The notes under the pieces were generated by a model, which worked only from the letters and a program-made list of their open reading frames with translations, made no database searches and was not told where the DNA came from. From NCBI RefSeq assembly GCF_009789535.1, contig NZ_WSUT01000005.1:1797501-1861500 (forward strand): a DNA stretch of 64,000 nucleotides. The letters run 5' to 3'. This document shows, one piece after another, positions 36,497 through 45,489 of this stretch. Position numbers and translations under genes: made by a program. Position 1 is the stretch's first letter; every line of letters starts with the position of its first letter. This DNA is from Sphingomonas carotinifaciens (GTDB taxonomy: Bacteria; Pseudomonadota; Alphaproteobacteria; Sphingomonadales; Sphingomonadaceae).

Positions 36497-37266
36497 GCGT
36501 GCTGGCGATCGAGGGCGTCTCGCTGGCGCTGGGCGGCAATCCGGTGCTGCACGAGGTGTCGTTCGCGTTTGCACAGGGGCGCGTGACCGCACTGCTGGGG
36601 CCGAACGGGGCGGGCAAGAGCAGTCTGTTGTCCTGCGTGGCGGGGTTGCGGCGGCCGGATGCGGGCCGCGTGACGCTGGACGGCGCCGGGGTGACGGCGC
36701 TCGACCGGCGCGAGCGGGGGCGGCGGATCGGGTTGCTGCCGCAAGACGGCGACGTGCACTGGAATATCGACGTGGCGACGCTGGTCGCGCTGGGTCGCCT
36801 GCCGCATCGGGGGCGCTGGGGCGAGACCGATGCCGACCGCGCGGCGGTGGCGCGGGCGATGGCCGAAACCGATGTGGAGCATCTGGCCCGGCGCGGCGTC
36901 GAACGCCTGTCGGGCGGGGAGCGGGGGCGCGCGCTGCTGGCGCGGGTGCTGGCGGGGGAGCCGGACTGGCTGCTGGCCGACGAGCCGCTGGCGAGCCTGG
37001 ACCCGGCGCATCAACTGGACGTGCTGGCGCGGCTGCGCGCCGTGGCGGATGCCGGGCGCGGCGTGGTGGTGGTGCTGCACGACCTGCATCTGGCGGGACG
37101 GATCGCCGACGATGTGGTGCTGCTGAACCGGGGGCGGGTCGTTGCGGCGGGAGCGGCGGAGGCGGTGCTGACCGCGCCGCTGATCGCCCGGACCTATGGT
37201 GTCGCGGTGGAGATCGGGCGGACACCGGGCGGGCACCGCTTCATCCTGCCGACTGCGCGGGCATGA
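36493..37266 (+). CDS. btuD: Cobalamin ABC transporter ATP-binding protein
   Basis: The ATPase of the corrinoid importer, 257 residues. Walker A is GPNGAGKSS (residues 36-44), the signature motif is LSGGERGRALLAR, and Walker B is LLADEPLASLD, with the switch His in VVVLHDLHLAG. It overlaps btuC and cbiB by four bases each, so BtuF, BtuC and BtuD would be made in step. Confidence 0.94.
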   Translation: MSVLAIEGVSLALGGNPVLHEVSFAFAQGRVTALLGPNGAGKSSLLSCVAGLRRPDAGRVTLDGAGVTALDRRERGRRIGLLPQDGDVHWNIDVATLVALGRLPHRGRWGETDADRAAVARAMAETDVEHLARRGVERLSGGERGRALLARVLAGEPDWLLADEPLASLDPAHQLDVLARLRAVADAGRGVVVVLHDLHLAGRIADDVVLLNRGRVVAAGAAEAVLTAPLIARTYGVAVEIGRTPGGHRFILPTARA

Positions 37267-38147
37267 ACCAGGCGGCGGCGCTGTTGGCGATCCTGATGCT
37301 GGAGGCGGTGCTGGGCTATCCGCGGCGGTGGCGGCATCCGGTGGAGGCGGTGGGGGCGCTGATCGCGGCGTTCGAGCGGCGTTGGCGGCGGCACCGCCGG
37401 ATCGGGGGCGTGGTGTTGCTGGCGGTGCTGATCGGATTGGCGGTCGCGGCCGGGCTGGCGATCGGGATGCTCGGGTGGGTCGCGGTCATACTGGTGGGCA
37501 CGACGGGGTTGGCGCAGCGAAGCCTTCACGACCATGTTTCGGCGGTGGCGACCCCCCTTGCGGCGGGCGATCTGGTGGCGGCGCGCGGCGCGGTGGCGAT
37601 GATCGTCGGGCGCGATACCGACACGCTGGACGAGGGCGGGGTGGCGACGGCGGCGATCGAGAGCCTGGCGGAGAGTTTCTGCGACGGGGTGGTGGCGCCG
37701 GCCTTCTGGTTCCTGATCGGCGGTTTGCCGGGGCTGTTCGTGGCCAAGGCGATCAACACCGCGGACAGCATGGTGGGGCATCGCACCGCGCGGCTGGCGG
37801 CGTTCGGATGGGCGAGTGCGAAGGCCGATGATGTGATCAACTGGTTGCCGGCGCAGATCGCGGGGTTGCTGATCTGTCTGGTCGGGCGGGGCGGATGGCG
37901 GGTGATGCTGCGCGATGCGGGCAAACATGCCTCGCCCAATGGCGGTTGGCCGGAGAGCGCGATGGCCGGCGTGCTAGGGCGGCGGCTGGGCGGGCCGGTA
38001 TGCTATGACGGCGAGCCGGCGATGCGGGCGGTGCTGGGCGAGGGGGCGGTGCCGGATGCGGGCGATCTGAGGCGGGCGCTGCGCGTCTATCGCGGCGCAT
38101 GCATGATGATGTGGGTGCTGGTGGGGGTGATCGCTTGGGCGCGGTGA
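37263..38147 (+). CDS. cbiB: Adenosylcobinamide-phosphate synthase
   Basis: An integral membrane protein of 294 residues (CbiB, called CobD in Pseudomonas) that joins aminopropanol phosphate to adenosylcobyric acid. Blocks are [44 protein letters not shown] and [17 protein letters not shown]. It overlaps btuD and touches cobQ. It uses the product of the local cobD, which links the two in the pathway. Confidence 0.95.
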   Translation: MNQAAALLAILMLEAVLGYPRRWRHPVEAVGALIAAFERRWRRHRRIGGVVLLAVLIGLAVAAGLAIGMLGWVAVILVGTTGLAQRSLHDHVSAVATPLAAGDLVAARGAVAMIVGRDTDTLDEGGVATAAIESLAESFCDGVVAPAFWFLIGGLPGLFVAKAINTADSMVGHRTARLAAFGWASAKADDVINWLPAQIAGLLICLVGRGGWRVMLRDAGKHASPNGGWPESAMAGVLGRRLGGPVCYDGEPAMRAVLGEGAVPDAGDLRRALRVYRGACMMMWVLVGVIAWAR

Positions 38148-39592
38148 TGCTGCAAGGGACGGGGTCGGACGTGGGCAAGTCGGTGCTGGTCGCCGGGCTG
38201 TGCCGGCTCTTTGCCAATCGGGGGCTGAAGGTGCGGCCGTTCAAGCCGCAGAACATGTCGAACAATGCGGCGGTGGCCGTGGATGGCGGCGAGATCGGGC
38301 GGGCGCAGGCGTTGCAGGCGATCGCCGCGCGCACGCCGCCGACGACGGACATGAACCCGGTGCTGATGAAGCCGCAGTCCGACCGGACGTCGCAACTGGT
38401 GGTGCAGGGGCGGGTCGCAGGCGTGGTGCAGGCGGGGCGCTGGCGCGAGGCGAAGGCGGGGCTGATGACGCCGGTGCTGGCGTCCTATCGCCGGTTGCGC
38501 GGGCAAGCCGATCTGGTGATCGTGGAGGGGGCGGGAAGCCCGGCGGAGATCAACCTGCGCGACGGCGACATCGCCAATATGGGCTTTGCGCGCGCGGCGG
38601 GCGTGCCGGTGGTGCTGGTGGGCGATATCGACCGGGGCGGGGTGATCGCATCGCTGGTCGGCACGCGCGCGGTGCTGGACGAGGCGGATGCGGCGATGGT
38701 GCGCGGGTTCCTGATCAACAAGTTCCGCGGCGACCCGGCGCTGTTCGGCGAAGGCATGGCGGCGATCGAGACGCGGACCGGGTGGGAGGCGCTGGGGCTG
38801 GTGCCATGGCTGAACGCGGCGGCGCGCTTGCCGGCGGAGGATGCGGTGGCGCTCGACCGGATGGGCGGGGGCCAGGGGGTGGTGATCGCGGTGCCGATGC
38901 TGTCGCGGATCGCCAATTTCGACGATTTCGATGCGCTGGCGAGCGAGCCGGGCGTGCGGCTGGCGATGATCCCGCCGGGGCAGCCTTTGCCGGCCGATGC
39001 GGCGCTGGTGATCCTGCCGGGGAGCAAGGCGACGATCGCGGACTTGGCGTTCCTGCGCGCGCAGGGGTGGGACGTGGACCTGTTCGCGCATGTCCGGCGT
39101 GGCGGCCGGGTGCTGGGGATTTGCGGCGGATACCAGATGCTGGGGCGGCGGGTGTCCGATCCGGAGGGGATCGAGGGCGCGGCGGACAGCGTCGCGGGAC
39201 TGGGCCTGTTGCCGGTGGAGACCGAACTCGGCCGCGACAAGCGGGTGCGGGCGGTGACGGGCACGCTGTATGGCGGCGGGGGCGACTTTGCCGGGTACGA
39301 GATCCATGCCGGGGTGACGCGGGTGGACGCGGGAACGCCGCCGCTGCTTCGCTTCGAGGATGGCGGCGTCGATGGCGCGACCGCTGAGGATGGGCGGATC
39401 GCGGGCTGTTATGTCCATGGGTTGTTCGACCGGGTGGGCGCGCGGGGGCATTGGCTGAAGGTGATCGGGGCGGTGTCGGACGGGTGGGACCGCAGCGAGG
39501 CGATCGATGCGGCGCTGGATGCGATCGCGGGGGAACTGGAGGCGGTGGTGGCGGTGGAGCGGATATTGGCGCTGGCGGGGGAGGCGGCATGA
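38147..39592 (+). CDS. cobQ: Cobyric acid synthase
   Basis: A glutamine-dependent amidotransferase of 481 residues that amidates four side chains of adenosylcobyrinic a,c-diamide. The N-terminal ATPase domain has the P-loop-like [20 protein letters not shown], and the C-terminal GATase domain has the nucleophile region [14 protein letters not shown] and a catalytic His in CYVHGLFD. The ATG shares one base with the cbiB stop, and the end overlaps cobT. Its presence without the earlier ring genes suggests use of imported incomplete corrinoids. Confidence 0.95.
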   Translation: MLQGTGSDVGKSVLVAGLCRLFANRGLKVRPFKPQNMSNNAAVAVDGGEIGRAQALQAIAARTPPTTDMNPVLMKPQSDRTSQLVVQGRVAGVVQAGRWREAKAGLMTPVLASYRRLRGQADLVIVEGAGSPAEINLRDGDIANMGFARAAGVPVVLVGDIDRGGVIASLVGTRAVLDEADAAMVRGFLINKFRGDPALFGEGMAAIETRTGWEALGLVPWLNAAARLPAEDAVALDRMGGGQGVVIAVPMLSRIANFDDFDALASEPGVRLAMIPPGQPLPADAALVILPGSKATIADLAFLRAQGWDVDLFAHVRRGGRVLGICGGYQMLGRRVSDPEGIEGAADSVAGLGLLPVETELGRDKRVRAVTGTLYGGGGDFAGYEIHAGVTRVDAGTPPLLRFEDGGVDGATAEDGRIAGCYVHGLFDRVGARGHWLKVIGAVSDGWDRSEAIDAALDAIAGELEAVVAVERILALAGEAA

Positions 39593-40602
39593 TCGCCGAG
39601 GCGGAGGTGCGCGCGCATCTGGATGCGCTGGCCAAGCCGCGGGGCGCCATGGGCCGGCTGGAGGATGTGGCGGTGCGGCTGGCGCTGAGCCAGGGGTGGA
39701 TCGATCCGGAGACCCGGCCGCGGCAACTGGTGCTGTTCGCGGGCGACCATGGCTGTGTAGACGATGGCGTGTCGGCCTGGCCCTCGGCGGTGACGGGGGT
39801 GATGGTCGGGGCGATCCTGGGCGGGCGGGCGACGAGCAATGCGCTGGCGGCGGCGCAGGACTGTGCGCTCAGGCTGGTGGATGTCGGCGTGGCCGGGCCG
39901 CGCACCACCGATGCGCCGGCCTTTTTCCGCGATGCGCGGGTCGGTGACGGGACGGCGAGCCTTGCGCGGGGGCCTGCGATGTCGGTCGACGCGTTCGAGG
40001 CGGCATGGGCGGTGGGCGCCGACGAGGCGCGCCGCGCGGTCGGTGACGGCGCGGCGGTGCTGATCGCGGGCGAGATGGGGATCGGGAATACGACGCCGGC
40101 GGCATGCCTGACTGCGCTCATTACGGGGATCGAGGCCGATGCCGCGGTGGGGCGCGGGGCGGGTGCGGACGATGCGGTGATGGCGGCAAAGCGGGCGGTG
40201 GTGGCGGGGGCGGTGGCGCGGGCGCGGGGCGAGGGTGATGCGCGGGCGGCGATCGCGGGTATCTGCGGCTATGAAATCGCGGCGATGGCGGGCTTTTATG
40301 CGGAGGGGGCGCGGGCCGGCGTGACCCTGTTGATCGACGGCTATGTCGCGACGGCGGCGGCGCTGGTGGCGGAGCGGCTGGCGCCGGGGACGGCGCGGGC
40401 GATGATCGCGGCGCATCGCTCGGCCGAGCCGGGACACGCAGCGGCGCTGGCGGCGCTGGGGCTGGCGCCGATGCTGGAATGGGACATGCGGCTGGGCGAG
40501 GGAAGCGGGGCGCTGGTCGCCCTGCCGCTGCTCGACAGCGCGGCGGCGCTGCTGCGCGACGTGGCGCGGCTGGATGCGATCGGCGTGGGCCGTGCGGACT
40601 AG
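39589..40602 (+). CDS. cobT: Nicotinate-nucleotide--dimethylbenzimidazole phosphoribosyltransferase
   Basis: Makes alpha-ribazole phosphate from the lower-ligand base and nicotinate mononucleotide; 337 residues. The opening [18 protein letters not shown], the block [16 protein letters not shown] and [11 protein letters not shown] are typical. The catalytic Glu is E304 in RLGEGSGA. It overlaps cobQ by four bases. No bluB gene for dimethylbenzimidazole synthesis is seen in the window. Confidence 0.96.
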   Translation: MIAEAEVRAHLDALAKPRGAMGRLEDVAVRLALSQGWIDPETRPRQLVLFAGDHGCVDDGVSAWPSAVTGVMVGAILGGRATSNALAAAQDCALRLVDVGVAGPRTTDAPAFFRDARVGDGTASLARGPAMSVDAFEAAWAVGADEARRAVGDGAAVLIAGEMGIGNTTPAACLTALITGIEADAAVGRGAGADDAVMAAKRAVVAGAVARARGEGDARAAIAGICGYEIAAMAGFYAEGARAGVTLLIDGYVATAAALVAERLAPGTARAMIAAHRSAEPGHAAALAALGLAPMLEWDMRLGEGSGALVALPLLDSAAALLRDVARLDAIGVGRAD

Positions 40603-41365
40603 GGCGCCGTTCTGGGCACCGCCGCTGATGGCGGTACAGTTCCTGACGCGCGTGCCCGTGCCGTGGCTGGCGCGGCTGGACGGCGCAAGGGCGGGCGACG
40701 CGTTCGTGCGGTCGACCGGATGGCTGCCGCTGGTGGGGACCGCCATCGGGATCGTGACGGCGACCGTGTTCGCGCTGGGGCAGTTATGGTGGCCGCCGCT
40801 GGTCGCGCTGCTGGTCGCGCTGGCCGTGGAGGCGTGGCTGACCGGTGCGTTCCATGAGGATGCGGTGGCCGATTTCTGCGACGCGTTCGGGGCTGCGCGC
40901 GATGCGGAGACGACGCGGCGGATCATGAAGGACAGCCGGATCGGCAGTTACGGTGCGCTGGGGCTGGGACTGGCGGTCGCGCTGCGCGTGGCGGCGACGC
41001 TGGCGGTGCCGGGTTCGGTCGGGCTGTATGCGATCGTCGCCGCGGCCGGCATCGCACGGTGGTGCGCGGTGCTGTTGATGGCGATGGCGCCGCCGGCGGC
41101 GACGGGCGAGGGCGTCGCAAAGGATATCGGACGCCTGCCGCGACGATCCTTCTGGCTGGCGGCGGTGACCGTCCTGCCGGCGATCGGACTGCTGGCGGCC
41201 GGCGGACGATGGACTGCGTCGGTCGTGCTGGTGGTAATCAGCCTGATGCTGGTGTGGATCGCGCGCGGGATACGACGGCGGATCGGGGGCAGCACGGGGG
41301 ATTGTCTGGGCTTTGCGGCCTATGCGGCGCAGATACTGGTGCTGCTGGTGGTGGCCGGCGCGTGA
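40592..41365 (+). CDS. cobS: Adenosylcobinamide-GDP ribazoletransferase
   Basis: An inner-membrane cobalamin synthase of about 257 residues that joins adenosylcobinamide-GDP to alpha-ribazole (phosphate). Family blocks are AVQFLTRVPVPWL, LTGAFHEDAVADFCDAFGA and RIMKDSRIGSYGALGLGL, with six or so helices. The start is uncertain: GTG at 40592 gives a standard-length N-terminus and overlaps cobT by 11 bases; ATG at 40574 and ATG at 40628 are possible. The end overlaps the phosphatase gene. Confidence 0.92.
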   Translation: MRTRAPFWAPPLMAVQFLTRVPVPWLARLDGARAGDAFVRSTGWLPLVGTAIGIVTATVFALGQLWWPPLVALLVALAVEAWLTGAFHEDAVADFCDAFGAARDAETTRRIMKDSRIGSYGALGLGLAVALRVAATLAVPGSVGLYAIVAAAGIARWCAVLLMAMAPPAATGEGVAKDIGRLPRRSFWLAAVTVLPAIGLLAAGGRWTASVVLVVISLMLVWIARGIRRRIGGSTGDCLGFAAYAAQILVLLVVAGA

Positions 41366-41883
41366 CGGTGCGGCTGTTGCGGCACCCGCCGGTCGCCAAG
41401 GCCTGGGCCGGGCGGTGCTACGGCGTGTCGGACATGGGATGGAGCCGCGAAGGGCGGGCGATGGCGTGGTCGCTGGCGGCGGCGGTGCGGGCGGACCGGG
41501 TCGTGCATTCGGGGCTGGAGCGGACGCGGCGACTGGCCGAGATGCTGTGTTCCGCGCCGATCGAGGACGCGCGGTGGCGCGAGCGCGACTTCGGCGCGTG
41601 GGAGGGCCGGCGCTGGGACGCGATCTGGCGCGAGAGCGGAAATGCGATGGACGGCCTGATGACCGACCCGCACGGTTTCCGTCCGGGTGGCGGCGAGACG
41701 GGGGCGATGCTGGCCGCGCGGGTGCGGGCGGCCTGGGACGCGCTGCCCGACGCTGACCATGTGCTGGTGATCGCGCATGGCGGGTCGATCGCGACGCTCC
41801 GCTGCCTGTTGGCGGGGGCGCCGCTGACCGAGGCGGTGCGGTTCATCCCCGCCTGCGGCGAGATGGTGGAACTGGCGCGCTGA
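41362..41883 (+). CDS. Histidine phosphatase, probable alpha-ribazole phosphatase (CobC-like)
   Basis: A phosphoglycerate-mutase-fold phosphatase of 173 residues. The phosphohistidine is in LLRHPPV, with supporting ERDFGAWEGRRWD and the second His in VLVIAHGGSIA. The usual RHG tripeptide is RHP. Operon position after cobS, with a GTGA overlap, points to removal of phosphate from alpha-ribazole phosphate or cobalamin phosphate, the last step of loop assembly. The start is a GTG. Confidence 0.83.
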   Translation: MTVRLLRHPPVAKAWAGRCYGVSDMGWSREGRAMAWSLAAAVRADRVVHSGLERTRRLAEMLCSAPIEDARWRERDFGAWEGRRWDAIWRESGNAMDGLMTDPHGFRPGGGETGAMLAARVRAAWDALPDADHVLVIAHGGSIATLRCLLAGAPLTEAVRFIPACGEMVELAR

Positions 41884-41891
41884 CCGGCGGG

Positions 41892-42578
41892 TCAGCGGCC
41901 GCCCAGCACCGCGATCAGCACGGGGTCGCGCGTCGCCAGCGGGTCGGCGCGGATCGCGGCCTCCTCGCGACCGATCGCGCGGAAGATGGCGCTGCCGGCC
42001 TGTTCGGCGACGTCCCGGGCGAGCGCGGTGTAATCCACCCCGGTGCGCGCGGCGATGACCGCGCCCAGTATCTCCGCGCCGTCGGAGCGTAGCGCGCCGC
42101 CAATCTCGGGAAACATGGCGTCGACCACGGCGCCGCGCGCCTGGCGTTCGAGCAGGGTCGTTGCCGCGGTCGGCCCGCCGCGCAGCACCGATACGGCATC
42201 GGCCACGCTAAGGCCGCGAATCGCATCGAGCACGACCGGCGTCGCCCGGTCGGCGGCATCCACGGCCACGTCGTTCAGGGCAAAGGCGATGCGGTCGCGT
42301 ACCGCGCGCGTGCGCAGGATCGCGGCCAGCACGTCGCCATCGCGGCCGCCCGCCACCTGTTGCGGCACGGTGATGCGGGTCAGCTGGTCGTCGTAGAAGC
42401 CGCCGGGTTGCAGCAGCCGGGCAAAGGCACGCTGGCTGGACAGGGTGAGCAGACGGTGGATGCCGTCGCCCAGGCTGTAGGAGCCGAGCGGCGTGGTGCA
42501 GGCGCCGATCGTGACCAGCGGCAGCAGCGCGGCACCGCGGAGCAGGTGACGGCGGGCAAGGAGAGGCGACATGGCCAT
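41892..42578 (-). CDS. DUF4197 lipoprotein
   Basis: A 228-residue exported protein. An N-terminal RRHLLRGAALL stretch with twin arginines precedes a lipobox-like TIGAC (C27), so it may be a lipoprotein, possibly Tat-exported. The rest matches the DUF4197 pattern: LLTLSSQRAFARLLQPGGFY, ITVP and DAIRGLSVADAVSVLRGG. The function is unknown. It is convergent with the cobalamin operon, only eight bases from the last stop. Confidence 0.8.
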   Translation of the reverse strand: MAMSPLLARRHLLRGAALLPLVTIGACTTPLGSYSLGDGIHRLLTLSSQRAFARLLQPGGFYDDQLTRITVPQQVAGGRDGDVLAAILRTRAVRDRIAFALNDVAVDAADRATPVVLDAIRGLSVADAVSVLRGGPTAATTLLERQARGAVVDAMFPEIGGALRSDGAEILGAVIAARTGVDYTALARDVAEQAGSAIFRAIGREEAAIRADPLATRDPVLIAVLGGR

Positions 42579-42893
42579 TCGAGCATCCCGATTTGGGTGG
42601 ATTTCACTGGTCGATATGACCTAGCCTGTGTGGGACGGGGGATTGCGACAGGGTGAACGGACCGGCAGAATCGCGGTTTGGCGCAGCATTGTTGTCCAGC
42701 GGTGTCAGGAAACGCACAGATCATTGACGTTTCCACGTTCCATTGCATAGCTAAAGTTAATCTAGGTTACGGTGCGCTGGTTTGGAACGATGCACACGAC
42801 CGAACCGACATGTCGTGAAGCTACGGATCGATAAGCAAAAGATCGAGCCAGACAGCAGGAACGGGGGAACGGCGTTTGGAAGCGGAAGCGGAA
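42579..42893. other. Intergenic region upstream of the IclR gene
   Basis: About 315 bases between divergent genes. It is AT-richer than its surroundings, and a 7-bp inverted pair CGTTCCA / TGGAACG (42736-42742 and 42783-42789) is present with 40 bases between. It may hold the promoter and an operator of the IclR gene. I see no gene in it. Confidence 0.35.
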
Positions 42894-43676
42894 ATGGAAG
42901 ACGGCATCCTGGAGCGGGACGGCAAGCGGCTCTATCGCGCGCCCGCGCTGGAAAAGGGTCTGGATATCCTGGAGCTGCTGGCGGGTGAGGAACAGCCGCT
43001 GACGGTCAGCGCCATCGTGCAGCGACTGGGGCGATCCACGGGCGAACTGTTTCGCATGATCCAGGTGCTGGAGCATCGCGGTTTCGTGGAACAAGGACCC
43101 GCCGGCTATGTCATGACGCCGCGCCTGTTTCATCTGGGATTGAAGCGGCCGCCGGTGCGCAGCATGCTGGAACAGGCCCTGCCGATCATGCGGCAACTGA
43201 CCATCGATATCGGTCAATCCTGCCATCTGGGCATCCAGACCGGCAGCGACATGGCGGTGGTCGCGCGCATGGAGTCGACCGCGGCGGTGGGCTTTGCGGT
43301 ACGGGTCGGATATCGGCAGCCGTTGCACCGGACCTCCTCGGGAGCGGTGCTCTATGCGTTTCAGTCGCCCTCGATCCGGGGTGACTGGGAGCGGTCGTTC
43401 CAGCCGGCACCCTCGGCCGACGAACTGAACGCGTTCCGGGCGCAAGCCGACGAGATTCGCGTTACCGGCCTGGGGCGGCAGGATAACCCCTGCGTCAATG
43501 GGATGCGCGATCTGTCGGCGCCGATCCTGCGCGGCCGGCAGGCGATCGCGGTGTTGACCGTACCGTTCCTGCGCCTGACCGATTCGACGGTATCGGAAGA
43601 TGCCGCATGCAACGCGATCCGGGCGGCGGCGGCGGAGATTTCGAGCAGCTTGGCGTTCAACGACAGCCACGCCTGA
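42894..43676 (+). CDS. IclR family transcriptional regulator
   Basis: A 260-residue regulator. The N-terminal winged helix reads YRAPALEKGLDILELLAGEE and TVSAIVQRLGRSTGELFRMI, and the C-terminal effector domain has IGQSCHLGIQTGSDMAVVAR and GYRQPLHRTSSGAVLYAF. A TTG at 42876 (behind GGGGGA) is a possible earlier start; the ATG at 42894 is preferred. It stands upstream of the Ter-type cluster on the same strand, so it could control it, but IclR regulators more often govern carbon catabolism. Confidence 0.88.
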   Translation: MEDGILERDGKRLYRAPALEKGLDILELLAGEEQPLTVSAIVQRLGRSTGELFRMIQVLEHRGFVEQGPAGYVMTPRLFHLGLKRPPVRSMLEQALPIMRQLTIDIGQSCHLGIQTGSDMAVVARMESTAAVGFAVRVGYRQPLHRTSSGAVLYAFQSPSIRGDWERSFQPAPSADELNAFRAQADEIRVTGLGRQDNPCVNGMRDLSAPILRGRQAIAVLTVPFLRLTDSTVSEDAACNAIRAAAAEISSSLAFNDSHA

Positions 43677-43708
43677 GGATACCCGGTCGGACCTTCGCGG
43701 CGGAGGCG

Positions 43709-43762
43709 GTTTCAGGGCGATACCGGCCGGGGGCGCTATCGCCGGCGCGCAAAGTCTGAAAC
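43709..43762 (+). promoter_or_regulatory. Nested inverted repeat upstream of the Ter cluster
   Basis: Outer arms GTTTCAG / CTGAAAC (43709-43715, 43756-43762) enclose inner arms GGCGATA / TATCGCC (43716-43722, 43737-43743). This would fold into a two-step hairpin ending ten bases before the ATP-grasp start. It could be a terminator for the IclR gene, a leader control or an operator. Confidence 0.45.
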
Positions 43763-43772
43763 AGCGCCGGCG

Positions 43773-44813
43773 ATGAAGACGATCTGGTTCGATCGCGGGC
43801 ATTCGGTCCGCAATGCGCTGGCCCTGATAAGGGCGGGGGCGAACGGGCGGGTGCGATTGATCGCCTCGCACCCTTATGCCGATGCCGCGGCGCTGGCGGC
43901 CGCCGATCTGGCGCTGATCGAGCCGATTACGGCGGACGGCTATCGCGACTGGTGTCTGGACATGTGCCGGGTGCACGGCGTCGACCTGTTCGTGCCCGGC
44001 ATGCGCCGCGACCTGATCGCGGGCGACGCGGCCGCCTTTGCCGCGCTCGGCACCCGGCTGGCGCTGCCGGCGGCGCCCGACATGCTGGACCTGCTGGACG
44101 ACAAATGGGCGTTCATGGACGCGGTGGCGGCGGCCGGGCTGCCGGTACCGCAGGCGTGGCTGGCGCGGGGCGGCGATGACGTGCGCCGCGCCGTCGCCGC
44201 CCTGCGCGGGCAGGGACTTGGCGCGTGCGTCAAGCCGCGGCGCGGCGTGTTCGGGGCGGGCTTCTGGCGGCTGGAGGACGAGCGGCCGCTGATCGCGACG
44301 CTGATGGATGTCGATGCGCGGACGATCGGGGTCGAGGCCTTTGCGCAGGCGCTGGACGACGGGCAGGCGCCCGACCTGCTGATACTGGAATATCTGCCGG
44401 GGCATGAGACGAGCGTCGATATGCTGGCGGACGGCGGCCGCGTGGTGAGCGCCGTCGCCCGGCGCAAGGAGCGCGTGGGGCAGTGGGTGGAAAGCGAGGG
44501 CGAGGCGATCGATCTGGCGGCAGCGACGGTGCAACTGTTCGGCCTGTCCGGCCTGATCAACGTGCAGATGATCGAGGATGCGGCCGGGCAGCTGCGGCTG
44601 ATCGAGGTCAATACGCGGATGAGCGGCGGGTGCCTGAACACCGTGTTTGCGGGCGTGAACCTGCCCTGGTGGCATGTCGCGCTGGAACTGGGGCTGGCGC
44701 ATGCGGACATGGTGCCGCGCCCCCGCGGCCGCGCGCTGGTGGCGGCGGTACCCGATGCGATCCGGCTGGATGCGCCGGCGCCGCCCTTTTCCGCGATGAT
44801 CCGCGACGAATAG
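43773..44813 (+). CDS. ATP-grasp ligase of the Ter biosynthetic cluster
   Basis: A 346-residue protein with an ATP-grasp fold, expected to form an amide or similar bond through an acyl-phosphate. The N-terminal Rossmann-like part opens with MKTIWFDRGHSVRNALALIR. Central ATP-binding features include LLDDKWAFMDAVAAAGLPVP, GACVKPRRGVFGAG and EYLPGHETSVDML; the C-terminal metal site is in LIEVNTRMSGGCLN. This type accompanies TerD-family genes with PRTase, HAD and CitE-like partners. The substrate is unknown. It starts ten bases after a nested hairpin. Confidence 0.85.
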   Translation: MKTIWFDRGHSVRNALALIRAGANGRVRLIASHPYADAAALAAADLALIEPITADGYRDWCLDMCRVHGVDLFVPGMRRDLIAGDAAAFAALGTRLALPAAPDMLDLLDDKWAFMDAVAAAGLPVPQAWLARGGDDVRRAVAALRGQGLGACVKPRRGVFGAGFWRLEDERPLIATLMDVDARTIGVEAFAQALDDGQAPDLLILEYLPGHETSVDMLADGGRVVSAVARRKERVGQWVESEGEAIDLAAATVQLFGLSGLINVQMIEDAAGQLRLIEVNTRMSGGCLNTVFAGVNLPWWHVALELGLAHADMVPRPRGRALVAAVPDAIRLDAPAPPFSAMIRDE

Positions 44814-44890
44814 CGGTTGCGGGCGCCCGCAGGGGCGGTCTAGCGTGGTGCGGACATCTTCCGATCTTTTGCCTTGGGAGGGGCAGCGCG

Positions 44891-45475
44891 ATGGTAAATC
44901 TTCAAAAAGGTCAGACGGTTCGATTGGAAAAGCGCGGTGGCGGCACGCTGACCCGCGTGGCCATGGGGCTGGGCTGGGACGTGAAAAAGGCCAAGGGGCT
45001 GTTCGGCGCGCTGCTGGGCGGCGGGGGCGGCGACATCGACCTGGATGCGTCCTGCCTGCTGTTCGATGCCGGCGGGCAGATGGTGGACCAGGTGTGGTTC
45101 CGGCAACTGACCAGCCGCGACGGCAGCATCGTCCATTCGGGCGACAATCTGACGGGGGCGGGTGCTGGCGATGACGAGACGATCAATGTCGACCTGACGC
45201 GTCTGCCCTCCACGGTGCGCGCGCTGGTGTTCACGGTGAACAGCTTTCGCGGCGACACGTTCGACCGGATCGACAATGCCTATTGCCGGCTGGTGGATGC
45301 CACCAACGGCAGCGAACTGGCGCGGTTCGATCTGTCGGGATCGGGCACGCATACCGGGCAGGTGATGGCGCAGGTGGTGCGCGTCGGCGACGGGTGGGAG
45401 ATGAAGGCGCTGGGCGAGAAGACCACGGGCCGCACCTTTCACGACATGATGGGGCCGATCACGGCCGCGTTGTAA
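44891..45475 (+). CDS. TerD family protein (first copy)
   Basis: A 194-residue TerD/TerE/TerZ-type protein, cytoplasmic, with a calcium-binding beta-sandwich. Both Ca-binding regions are intact: DIDLDAS (residues 48-54) and GDNLTGAG-AGDDE (about 83-95). It opens with [25 protein letters not shown] precedes the ATG. The family is tied to tellurite resistance and phage or colicin resistance, and is thought to take part in stress sensing at the membrane with TerC. A glycine-rich insert GALLGGGGG precedes the Ca motif. Confidence 0.92.
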   Translation: MVNLQKGQTVRLEKRGGGTLTRVAMGLGWDVKKAKGLFGALLGGGGGDIDLDASCLLFDAGGQMVDQVWFRQLTSRDGSIVHSGDNLTGAGAGDDETINVDLTRLPSTVRALVFTVNSFRGDTFDRIDNAYCRLVDATNGSELARFDLSGSGTHTGQVMAQVVRVGDGWEMKALGEKTTGRTFHDMMGPITAAL

Positions 45476-45489
45476 GGACGCCCCTCGCG

